This document shows, piece by piece, positions 13,801 to 24,199 of a stretch of 64,000 nt of DNA (its first letter is position 1; each line of letters starts with the position of its first letter). The DNA lies in contig NC_092592.1 in the NCBI RefSeq assembly GCF_047663525.1, positions 20,348,001 to 20,412,000 of the forward strand, written 5' to 3'. A program made the position numbers and the translations under genes. Under the pieces are notes generated by a model. That model was not told the origin of the DNA, made no database searches, and saw only the letters and a program-made list of their open reading frames with translations. The stretch is from Anas platyrhynchos. Lineage: Eukaryota; Chordata; Aves; Anseriformes; Anatidae.

Positions 13801-16800
13801 ACACCAGCAAGAACTGCTTGGTATGTAATACCTTTCTGAAATGTATTTCACTTGTATCTGCTTTGTCATGGAGAAAGCCTCTGAAGCACACAGCAGTTCA
13901 CAAAAACAAAAAAGAGATTCACTGACCCCCAAAGTTTACTATCAAAGTAACAGACGGCATGTGTCCTTAGTGTGACTTACTGCACTCTTCCGTTGTTCTC
14001 CCACTCCCACTGTAGGCAGCAGCTAGCTAGCCTTCAGGAACAGGCAACTGCTTAGGCTTCCTCTGATGTTAGCAGTGCTGGCTCGTCTGGGACACCAGCA
14101 CAGCAAGTGAACTGCTGAGGCCTTCAAAGCTCTCATTAATCCTAGTAACAAACACAAAGATTTGATATTTCCATGAGTAAACAGTCCCACTTACTGGCAA
14201 TTAACTCAATAGCACAAAAACCAGTGGTGCAGTTTTCAGCTGAGCCGCTGACCTCATCTAAAGCTTTGAACTGAAAACTTAGCAGAGCCTCAGGAATTAC
14301 TGCAATAGCTGCCAAGCTGTGCTCTGAGGTGCCCACAACTCACAGAGCAATGGCTCTGCTGCTGGCACAGTAGGAAGGCACCTCGAGACAGGGCAAGACA
14401 ATGCCCCAAATGTGACAATGCCACTGAGAACTTCACTGAAATGGGCACTGACATCGTTTCTGCTCATCACGTTAGCCCTAGAACATGATCTTTTTCACTC
14501 TGTTCCCAGGGTTTTCAACCATTATTTTAGAAAATTTAAAACAATGGTTGTTTTAAACAAAGAAATTGAAAAAATTTAATACATGGTTACTTCTGAATTC
14601 ATGAGTCTAAATGAGTTCAGTCCTAAGAGAGCAAACATTAGGGAGAGCCTCATGAGAATCCCTGACCTCCTGATAATCACTATTAGCATTTCAAATGTAA
14701 GTGCCCTATAGCTGTGGCTTGCAGACGTGACACAGAAACAAAGGCCTGATCTCTTCTAATTCATGGTCCGCAAAAAAAAAGTTGACACCTTTAAAAGGGC
14801 TGATACCAAGGCACCTGGCCTAACAGAAAGGAGAAGAGAGCCAAGCTGCTTTTTTTGGGTTGTTTGCTATGTAAAGCTACTGCCCCCCCACCTCTGCCTC
14901 CTGGGGTGCATATAAGTAGGTAGAAAACCAAACTACTTTTCTTTTCCTTTAGTACAGTATAACAATAAGGTAAAACGTGCCTTTAGGCAGCTACTCAACA
15001 CTCCCCAGTGAAGTGCTCTCACTCTCTGCAATGTGAAGTCAGAAGGAACAGAAGGGCCCTAGGCACAGAAATGATATGGGACAAATACAAGAAGGGCACT
15101 ACTACTGATGGTTGACCCATCCTGTTCCACTGTGCCCCGTGTAGGTACAGGCTGGCTACCAGGCTCTGCTGCAGGGTATTAAAATCTTCTTTGTGAGACC
15201 TAACCCCAGACAACCTAGGCTGAATTAAAAATAAGGTTCTCCCCATCTCTCCAAAATAAAGCAGCTGAAAGCATGGCACCATATGCACTGGTGAGCTGCA
15301 AAACCGGGGAGTCCCAGCCCTGCACCAGCTCTGTCAGGAGTGAGGCTCTTGCTAGGGACATATTCTGAGTGGGAAGCCCTTCCCATCACCCTGGAGTACC
15401 CAAAGTATTGTAAGGTGGCCAGCAACCTCCCTCTGGTCCTTCAAGTTATGGTTTCTTTTTGCTCCCTAGGGTGAGAGCCATGCTTGGGGGAGAATGAGAG
15501 ATCTCATGAGGAAGACACGACTGCGAAACCAGAGCAAGCTGGGGCTGTCCTCTGCTGCTCTGAAGAGGTCGTGCCCACAGTTGTACAGGTAAGGCAGGGC
15601 TGCAGGAGGATTTCACTTGGTGATGAGAGGAGCTGGTGAGAGATTTACCTTTGGTTGTTGTGTTTTTCTGAGCAGAAGACCCCTCCTTACCTTCTCTCTG
15701 TTACGGATGGGGATCCTGGCCAGCACATTTGCTTCCTTAGTGCCCAGGCACTCTAAAATCCCACCTGATGTTACCTGTGTGAGAATAATGGAGACATTCG
15801 GGTACCCAAAAGGAGGTGCTCACCCCCACTCACCACCAGCCAGAGCCATTCCATCACCTAACTACTATTTTTGTTAGGAGATCTGTGCTGGTCCCTCAGG
15901 GAATTTTGTCTGCTGGGCTGGTCATATCCCGGCACCTGAGCTGTACAGCACCGTGTCTGTCGGAGATGACAACAGCACCACCAGCCACCCATTGCACAGA
16001 TACTCTGCGTGCTTGCCAAGTCCTCCCAGCTGGCCTGCTGGATTTGTGGTATTTGTGTACATAAGCGGGTAACAGGAAGAGCTTGGGTATCTTATTCACC
16101 AAAGCAGGAGCATTACATAGAGAACTGGGCACCTCCCTGTGTTTTTTCAGCTGAGGTTTCAGTAACCTTGAGGGGAACAGCTTGGATGTGCTTAAGCCCT
16201 CCTCGGGTTTTAGAGGGGGCGATGGTGGGGAAACGGCAGTTGTTTAAGCACTCAGGAATGTCCCATTGTTCCCCCTTGGATGGCCTGTTCCTACCTTACA
16301 AGGCTCATAAGGGAATTGGGAATCTTGTAATTACAGCTGGGGGAAAAAAAGAAAAAAAAAAACACCTCTGCAGTTCATGGAGTGATTTTTCCAGCTGGGA
16401 AAAGCTTAGTTGGGGCCCAAACACACGTAACAGGCAAGCTTCCTCCCATTGTTTGGGAAACCGAAAGAAACACAAAGCAGAAAGAGATCAAACAGTTCTA
16501 TCTAAAATAGATGGTGAACCAGCTGGGGAAAACATTCAAACTCTTGTGAACCTTCCCTCTTAAATATGAAAAACTGAGACTTTATTTGGGCTTCAGAAAA
16601 GTCCTGTCGCTGTAACCTCCTGCTTGGCCTTTCCTCTGAAGGGCTGAGGATGCTGCCAGGGCTCCTTGCCTGACAATTACAGGCTAGATAAATCAATGCT
16701 CTCACACAAAAAGGCCACCCCAGTAGCTCTTAAATCTCTTTTGTTATTCTTGCATGCATATTGAACGACTAAAACTGTCATGGGAAGGCTGGAGAATGAG

Positions 16801-19800
16801 ACTTCAAAGAGAAATTTCTTTACCTGGCTGGAACTGACCTTCAAGACCCAAAGATCTTGCACACTGAATTTTCCAGACTGCTTCCTTTAGCTGATAAATG
16901 GCTTTCTCTGACACATCCGCATACACTCCTTGCCCATGCCCCTTAAATTCCTCTATTCCCTCTTCTTCTCTTAGCTCTGTTCTCTATTTGCTCTTGCCTT
17001 GCTGATCTGGTGGGAGGTGTCCCTGCCCACAGCAGGGACTTGGAATTAGGTGAGCTTTAAGGCACCTTCCAACCAAACCCATTCTGTGATTCCAGCCCAT
17101 GTCCGGCAGTAGCAATGCATTGACATTGGGCTTTTCACTGGTGCCTGGAAAAGTTGGGCACCTTGCTCCAATAGCATTTTGGGTACCTAGCTACACTGAC
17201 TCATTTAAAATAGAAGGTTAAGCCTTTGTGGATCAGTGACAGCCCTGTAAATGCTGCTGGATAGAAAGCCAGGTGCTTCCTACGGTAGTACCTGTCTACA
17301 GCTCTTGGCAAAGCAAGTGTTGAAGCCCTGATAGTCTCAGCATTTAAAGTCACTGTCTTTGCTACAATTTATGAAACGTGTTTGTCCTGGCTCCTGGTCC
17401 TGTTTGTACATGCAGGCATACAGAATTGGCTGGCTTTTGCTTACCCAGGCTTCCTCAGGCTCAGAGACATTGCATGAGGTCTTGAACTGGAGCAGGCAGG
17501 AGCCCAGGGTCCTGTATTAGCATACAGCTCTGAAGGAAGCAGAGATTTGTTGCTTTTGACACTGGGTCCCACTTGAGTCATTCAGGCAATTAGAGAAAGT
17601 CTCTTTGTTTTTGTTTTTGTAACTAGGTCAAAGCAAATCCCCTTTCATGCTCCCACTCTGTTTATGATGAATGATCTGCTCCAGGGTGGTGTTTTTTTGT
17701 GCGTGTTGTTTTTTGTGTTTTTTTTTTTATTTTTTTCTCTTTCTTTTAAAAACATCCACAAAAGAATTCTTATAGTAGAGAGAGAATTTGGTTCTTCCAG
17801 AGGGAGAGATGGGGGCCTGCCAAGGTAAACACACTGGCACAAGACTCAGTGGTTTCTCACACATTGTTTCAAACATGCTCAGGTTTTCATTTCATTTTCT
17901 TTTTCCTGCTAGCATTTATACTACCTCAAAGCAAAGTCTGTTCTGTACAGAGGGCCAGAACAAGCTGATGAATTTCTTGATCACAGTGTTATGAACAGCA
18001 CACAGACATGGATCTGACACACAGCAGAAAAGTAGATTTCTTCCTCAAGTCATTGCAGAATATAGGTTAGAGGTTGGACTCGATGATCTTGAGGTCTCTT
18101 CCAACCTAGAAATTCTGTGATTCTCTAATTCTGTGATTCTGTGAATGAACCCTCCACAAAGAGCAAGCAGCTTACTTCCAGCTCAAATGACCCTCAAGAA
18201 AATAATTTTTCACTTTCCACTGTGACTGGCTTTAGTGACAGAAGACTGTTTTCAAATGGTAGTTGAGCATCAGAAGGTCAAATATTCACCTTCATTAAAT
18301 AATCACACAGTCTGCTGCTGTTCTGAACAGAACAGAGAAGCCAGCCTAGTCTGTGAAAGCTGGGCTGCAAGTTCTGCTGGAGCCCACCTTGATAAATTTA
18401 GCTCATTTATTGCCAGTCTATCTGACTCTACTAAATACATGTGAAATTGTCTCTAGCTAGATCAATGTTGCTACCAATCCCCAGAACTCCAGGGTCAAGC
18501 TGGAGTGCTCCTTTAATTAATTAATTAATTTTTCCTTATTTTTCCCAGCTCCCTTTGAGGACAGAGGAGACTTTTAGTCCCCTGCTGCTTACCCTGACTG
18601 CAGCTGAGAAGCAGCCTGGCCCAGCACTTGTTCTTATCCCAGCCATCTTGATAAAAGCAGTTGAGCTCAGGAGCTTCACTGATGCTATCCCACAGTCCCT
18701 TGCTAGGGCAGGATCTAATTTAGGCAGCTTTGGACAATCCCAGCCTGGCATTCCTGTTCAGACACATCCATCTATTTATCTATGGGAGTTGCAGCTTTAA
18801 GGTAGCTGCGTGGGCTTGAGCTAACCTCAAGTTACACTATCTTTCGTGGTAAGGATGTTAGTTTCAACGTGACAGCCACGGAAAGCTCAGAGCTGTATGA
18901 CAACTACTTGGTGGTTATTCCAAAGTGAGCGAGGAAGGGCAGCACAACTCCAATGTGACAAAACCCTTTTCAGAACTACCGAGCACGAAGGCTGAAAAAA
19001 TTCTTAGAGCTTGCAGACACAGGTTTGAACACTGCTCTTCAGAGGGAAGGTTACTACCAAGGGAGATCTCAGTGTTCAGAGGCAGCCAAAGGATTAAAGA
19101 AAATCATCAAGGTACAAATGGGGCCATTTCACTGCAAAAGACATATGTCAATGAAACAAAAATACTACAACATTTAGATTAGAAAGAAAATAAATTAGTA
19201 GCTACAAAATAAAAGTCTGAACCACATCAGTTGTAGCTTTGACTTGAACAATTTTTCAAGTTGAAGATAGCTATTAGTTGTTATCTATCCATAAATAGCT
19301 TTGAATAGATTTGAAGTAGTGCATTAAAAAAAGCTCACAGCTCCTCTTTCTTAAACAACAGTTGTTTTTATAAAGGTTAAAAAAAGCTTTTTCAAGAGGT
19401 ATCTCTTTCCTAAGTCCTGGAGGCCTAAGCTCAAACCAAACAGGATGTCTTGCACTTGGAAGCAATAAATAATGAACAAAAGAATTAAGATGGGGACAGT
19501 CCACAGCGGTTAGCTTAGTCCTGTTCTTTAAAATCCTTTATTTCCTATTTACTCCTTCAGGCCAGAATTTTTAACTTCCCTGTGATGTTTGCCCACCAGT
19601 CTCTTCCCTGACCTCTAGCTAGGCAGAAAACATATTTTGTGTGTTTTTTTGTTTTGTTTTGTTTTTTCCCCTCCTTCTGGATGCTGCCACAAGTACCTGG
19701 ACAGCATCTGTTTTGGAATTTCTGACTGGTGAGGGGGAAAGCTGCTCTGAGTGCTGCTTGGACATTGGGTACAGATGCATGGCCTATTAATACTAAAAGC

Positions 19801-19952
19801 ACCACCATGTGTTCTGACTGCTGTCAACTTTAATTGTATTTTTCTATTTGTTAAGGCCAGATATTACGACTTCAGAGCTGAGGAAAACTGAGAGGAACTC
19901 CATGATCGTTCTGGGGCAAAACACAAAGAATGAAAACATATGGCCTTTCTGA
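1027..19952 (+). CDS. C8orf58-like protein (DUF4657 type), 3' seven coding exons; start is outside the window
   Basis: Coding exons are 1027-1880, 8298-8459, 11254-11440, 12432-12586, 13794-13820, 15470-15588 and 19856-19952. All have AG/GT borders and the phases join without a stop, giving 532 residues. The long first exon is rich in Ser, Pro and Glu, with short acidic motifs such as FESEDSGVELPSG and FCDSGVLSTSSSPEID. Exon two begins GLGYLEHICQLIEKIGQLQE, a coiled coil. Later come WGRMRDLMRKTRLRNQS and a C-terminus RKTERNSMIVLGQNTKNENI. From memory, human C8orf58 has GLRYLEHLCLVLEQMARLQQ, WDKVKVLLNRICRRS and RKTFMPSLVVKKQRAKN in the same order, so I call it a member of that uncharacterised family. 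Function is unknown. The sequence shows no signal peptide or membrane span, which suggests an intracellular, possibly scaffold-like protein (inference). Orthologue versus paralogue of C8orf58 is unresolved, and the N-terminal exon or exons are missing. The gene converges with ZP4. Confidence 0.8.
8298..8459 (+). CDS. C8orf58-like, coiled-coil exon
   Basis: This 162-bp exon is phase 0 at both ends, with acceptor attgcag and donor gtaagc. It encodes 54 residues with heptad-like Leu/Ile spacing (YLEHICQLIEKIGQLQEHNL). It is the segment most similar to human C8orf58 as I remember it. Confidence 0.85.
11254..11440 (+). CDS. C8orf58-like, coding exon
   Basis: The acceptor is tggtgtag and the donor gtgagt; phase runs 0 to 1. 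The exon encodes EYLMQHCSCGAASVFLNSYQ and onward to KLSSCS, a cysteine-containing segment with no domain I recognise. Confidence 0.8.
12432..12586 (+). CDS. C8orf58-like, coding exon
   Basis: The acceptor is cactgcag and the donor gtgagt; phase runs 1 to 0. It encodes a polar, Asn/Ser-rich stretch including SGLRKLSNNRNNKENEF and ends in DPAARK. Confidence 0.8.
13794..13820 (+). CDS. C8orf58-like, 27-bp micro-exon
   Basis: The acceptor tgtttttag and donor gtatgt flank nine codons (GLDTSKNCL), in phase 0 at both ends. Including or skipping it keeps the frame, so it may be alternatively spliced. Confidence 0.6.
15470..15588 (+). CDS. C8orf58-like, basic C-terminal exon
   Basis: The acceptor is gctccctag and the donor gtaagg; phase runs 0 to 2. 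It encodes a basic segment, WGRMRDLMRKTRLRNQSKLG, comparable to WDKVKVLLNRICRRS of human C8orf58. Confidence 0.8.
17009..17094 (+). mobile_element. CR1 3' tail in the C8orf58-like intron
   Basis: GGTGGGAGGTGTCCCTGCCC, then AAGGCACCTTCCAACC and ATTCTGTGATTCC are hallmarks of the CR1 3' end. Confidence 0.88.
18063..18144 (+). mobile_element. CR1 3' tail with terminal repeats
   Basis: GGTTGGACTCGATGATCTTG, then GGTCTCTTCCAACC, followed by ATTCTGTGATTCT-type repeats. Confidence 0.92.
19856..19952 (+). CDS. C8orf58-like, terminal coding exon
   Basis: The acceptor is atttgttaag. The first base completes the Arg codon split by the previous exon, and 31 further codons then run to TGA at 19950-19952. 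The block RKTERNSMIVLGQNTK mirrors the conserved C-terminal end of C8orf58. The exon is too short to stand out as a simple open frame. Confidence 0.75.
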
Positions 19953-22501
19953 TAACCTCAATCAAATGGAACAAGGTAAAATAGGTAAAGCAGCAGGTCT
20001 TGCTCTTTTTTTTTTTTTTCCTCTTTTCTTTTTTGTCTCCACACAGCACAGAAATAACACAGTTCTGTTCCTTCATCCAAACATCCTCCAACATGCAAAG
20101 GCAGGAACAGGACAGATTCTTGAAGTTCAAATTGACTGGCCCATATACCTTTGTATTAATGGAAGACATCTCACCTTCCCTCCTTCCCTTTTTTAAGGCA
20201 GTCAATTTAAGGCAACCATAGTCATTTAGTCTGTATCACACAGCTGTTTTGCATTGCACAAAGAAGTGCATCAGAAAATTCAATTATCTGCACTCAGTCA
20301 GAAGGGCCCCAAATAATAAGCCAACCACATGTCTTGGGAAACCATCTGCCCATTATCAAAACAGACTCATCCTCATCTTCCATCTCAACTCAGCCCACTG
20401 AGTAAATGCAGAGAACCCCTTTCTTATCTCTCACGTTCACAATGTGTTTCTGTTTCAGAAAGGAGAAGCTAGAGCAGCAATGGACACAAAATTGAAAAGT
20501 CTGGGGTTGCTTTGTGCACACCACGCATCCTCCAGCTGTTGACAGAGCAACTCTGACTTGAGCGCTGAAAGGGAAAGAAGGAAGGGGGAGGTGAAGAAAG
20601 GTCCGAGGACAGGCACGTGCTCAGCTACATACGGCTTCACTCCTGAAACTGAAATATACATGCAGAATCAGGCAGCAGACAAAAACTGCAGCCCACATCT
20701 TGGCAGTATAATCAGCAGAGACTTTTAAATGAGATTTGGTAACTGTTCTTCCTATCTGGGTCCAGAACAGAACTACCCAAAATGCTGAAGCTTTTAAGTT
20801 GTCATTGCTTTGTGGGGACCACCTCCAGCTGAAATAAACTTAATCCTCACAGTAGACAGCAGCATCCCAGGGGGTGCTAGGTGCTGCTGGGGTGGGCAGC
20901 TACATTCCTGGGGGGGTTCAACTTGCCATCTGCTTGTCTCCAGCAGAGTTCCTTCCTTCAGAGCAGCGTCCTGCTAGCTCTGCAGTTTTACTCAACTCCA
21001 ACAGAAAAAAAAAAAAACAAATTTTTTTCAGGTCCCTTCCCAAATCCACCACCAACTTCTACCTCCCTGGGGCTGCACCTTCTGCAACCCTTGACTTCAG
21101 TAGCAACCTATGCAGAAGTCACTATATCGAGTAGCTCTGCAGAAACAGGCCTTTTGAGAGATGGGAGGGCACACCAAGGGCAGCACCTTGCCCACCTGAC
21201 AGCCCAGCTCCCCGACAGGCCAAGATACTCATCTTCTCAAAGAGCAGAGCTGCAAGGATGAGTAGTTCAAATATATACATCCTCTATAATCTGTGCCTTT
21301 TTCCCCAGGGCTGTTCTTTTGGGTCTGTTAACTTCTGTGTAACGCTGTGGCCCTGCTTGGTGGCTGCCTTATTGCTGTGTGCCCACTGATCTGACTCAGA
21401 GGACAGACAGCACCTGCTTCTGAAGGTCCCATGGGAGCAGTGAACTGCTCACCAGCTCTTATTGGTAGTAGCACAACAATTCATGCACATGGAGTAAAGA
21501 TTCAAATAAGCCAACTTAGCCTCTTATTAAAGGATATTCTACTGCCCTAAGTTGTAATATAATTGCAAGTCAAACAATTGTTGTTTAAAATGCCTTCCAA
21601 TCCATTCTTCCCTGTGAATGGAGATTTGAAACTGGCAGGAGTGGGTAAGTTTCACCAAGCTTAGCCTTTCAGTAGCAGGTGCTTCCCTTTGCTCACCCAG
21701 ATCAGCTGGAGCCCCTGAAGTCCTCAAAGCGGACTTCAAATCCAGAGCAGGATTCCTCCTGAGATGCAGAGTACCCCAGCCCCAGAAGGCTGGTCTGGTC
21801 CCAGTTCTAGTAGCAGGTGGTAACATGAGGCAAAGAGCTGCTGCTCACTGGAAAAACAGGTCACCCTTGCTCAGCACACCTACAGTTCACAGGTGAAGTT
21901 CATTGTGATTGTTGTTACTTATCTCAAAAACAAATATACAAACAGGTCCATGCTGACTCAGTTAGCACCCTAAAAAAAAGGTGCTGCATATAATATTTCA
22001 GTTGTCCTTAGTTGTAGCTGCTGTTGTGAGACTTGGTTATTCACTGTATATCTTGCTAGCTTCACCCAAAGCTAGAAAGATTTATAACTTGATTATTCTG
22101 TGAATAGTCTGTATAACTCCATAAATACAGGGGGCTAAAAATCCTGCCTTAACTTACACCCTCCTTCATCCCTCCAGCTTTACAGAGGCCATGAGGAATG
22201 TGAATCAGTGTAGAACTGGACTTTTTTTTAAGACAGTCATGGACTGGTATTTCCCCATTCCCCCACCCCATTCATTTTTAGTTTTTTTAATAAGAAACTA
22301 GCACTCTAATTACAGCATTATATTAAATATATTCATGTATTTTCAGAAATATTTATAACATGTAACATACTGTATAGTTCTCCACTCCAAGCTATGCTTG
22401 TATTACAATGTAATAAGTTTAATAATAAAAAGCACCACTTACAAAATAACCAGTTTCAGATGTTTTATTGGTGAACACCAATAAATAAATGCATGAATAA
22501 A
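19953..22501 (+). other. Probable 3'UTR of the C8orf58-like gene, then gene end
   Basis: There is no coding exon after the stop. AATAAA signals occur at 20833-20838 and 22424-22429, and more overlap around 22483-22501. The region is AT-rich near 22.25-22.5 kb, as expected of a distal 3'UTR. The end used cannot be chosen from sequence alone. Confidence 0.45.
22424..22429 (+). terminator. Poly(A) signal, distal end of the C8orf58-like gene
   Basis: Canonical AATAAA in an AT-rich context, followed at 22452-22472 by T/G-rich sequence and further AATAAA copies. It lies 1.4 kb from the converging ZP4 end. Confidence 0.45.
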
Positions 22502-23860
22502 AGCATGATCTTGGCCTCACCACAGCTGCAATGATGGAGGGAGTTTGGCAGCACTGACCCTATGCTCCATACCACATAGTTGTACAGCTGAACTAAAAGT
22601 GTTGTGGGTCACTGTAGGCATTGTTTTAGACCCCTTCAGATGAAGGAAAGCTGTTCCGTTCAGGAGGGTGGCACAGCCTGTGACTGAGACACAGGCTGAG
22701 GACAAGCAGCCCTGAGGCCAGTCAGTGCGTGTTATCTCCATTCACAGTAAGCTAGAGAAGGTGCTGACACAAGGAATCAGATGCACTTAAAGAAAGCAAA
22801 TCAAGGAGAATAAGTGAGACCCAGCAAAGGAGAGGAAAAAAAAAAACAAAGCCTGAAGTCCCACCACTCTGAGTCAGTTCAGCAACCCATGGAAGGCAGC
22901 AGAGTATTTAGGCAGGGACTGTCCTCTCCTCAACCAACCGCCCTGCACCTTATCATAAGCTTTCTGCACAAGTACTGCATGCCTTACAGATGCATGGGAA
23001 GGCTCCAGTAGGAGCCCAGAACATGCTTGTAGATATCAGCTAGCACATGCAATTAAGAGCAGTGCAAGAGGACCCTGACTGGTGTACTGAAGAGGTGTGG
23101 CAAGCACTATTCCTTCAATTGCCCAGATAATTAACATTACAGGCTGCCAAACACTGATCATGAGGCACATTATGAGTTCATGCACTGCTTTGCCAGACAG
23201 AGCTCCACCTGTACCAAAACCATTTAACTGCAAGAGGCACTCCCTAAAGGAGGAAGGTATTGGACCTATCCCCAGCTGATGATTTCTCCAGCCTGTGATA
23301 CCACCCACTCACTCCCGCAAAACTTAGAGGAGAATATCATCTGCTCTTGTCCTAACTAGAGTCAGGAAAAGAAGTCAGGACTAAGAGCATTTACTGTCCT
23401 GTCCTAGAGATGCCAGGAGAGAGCAGTTCTACTGAAAAAGACAGCTTAAACTTAAAAATGATAGAGCAGCTATATGGCTATAGGGAGGACTATATGCCCC
23501 CCAAGAGACAGAGCACATGCAGAATCTGCTTTGCATTAGTTTCATAGCAGTCATGCTCAGTCTTTGAGAGGAACCAAGATAAGCACTTTAGAAGTACTTA
23601 CCAAATGCTAGCTTAGCCACTGACAAACACAGACCCCACCCAGCATCGCTCCTGGTTCAGCCTGCAGCTTCCCAGGGCACAACAGGGGCTCCTTCTTGAC
23701 AAGAGGAGAGTTAACACCAATTCCAGAACAGCCAGAAAGCAAGATGCATTTATCTCAAGAGCATTTGGAAAGCTCTTGCAAGAAAAAAAGTTACATCCAG
23801 GGCTTACCCCGTTCCACTTCTCATGCCCCAGGCCAAGCAGAAGGAGATACCCACAGACAG
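22502..23860. other. Intergenic gap between two converging genes
   Basis: The gap separates the C8orf58-like 3' end from the ZP4 3' end. I see no exon, repeat family or RNA gene in it. Confidence 0.5.
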
Positions 23861-23876
23861 ACTGTTTGGGAGCCAC

Positions 23877-23882
23877 TTTATT
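23877..23882 (-). terminator. ZP4: ZP4 poly(A) signal overlapping the stop codon
   Basis: On the minus strand the coding end reads CTG CAA TAA AG, so AATAAA includes the whole TAA stop. A GT-rich stretch (GTCTGTCTGTGGGT) follows within 40 bases, as expected of a cleavage site. The 3'UTR would be only tens of bases. Confidence 0.8.
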
Positions 23883-24199
23883 GCAGTGCATTGACTTCAT
23901 GTGCTACAGGCACCTTCCTCCACCTCAGCACAGAAGCCACTACCACCACCACAGTTGCCACAGCAGCAAAGCCAAGAGCCCAGGGGGCTGCAGCAAGCAC
24001 AGCTGCTCCTGTAAGGGAAACAAAGCTCTGGTTAAGAGAGAAAACAGCCCTCTTACCCAGCCTGACTGTGCTCCATACTTACTGAGGCTATCCACAGCAG
24101 CTCCTTGTCTTAGCTCATTCTGGAGGAAGATAACAGGGCCTTTGCTGGAGACATGGGAAGCACCATCCTGGATGTTATGGTCAGCACTCCTCTTACCCC
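23878..24199 (-). CDS. ZP4: ZP4 exons 11-12: furin site, transmembrane segment and stop
   Basis: Exon 11 (24199-24083) begins RGKRSADHN, a consensus furin cleavage site. Exon 12 (24008-23878) encodes a hydrophobic helix ([20 protein letters not shown]), then basic RWRK and a short tail ending NALQ. The stop is TAA at 23878-23880. Confidence 0.9.

Noticed and set aside
16009-16563. A 184-codon open frame
   Set aside because: It is in an intron of the C8orf58-like gene, contains an A-rich run translated as poly-Lys, and matches no family I know.
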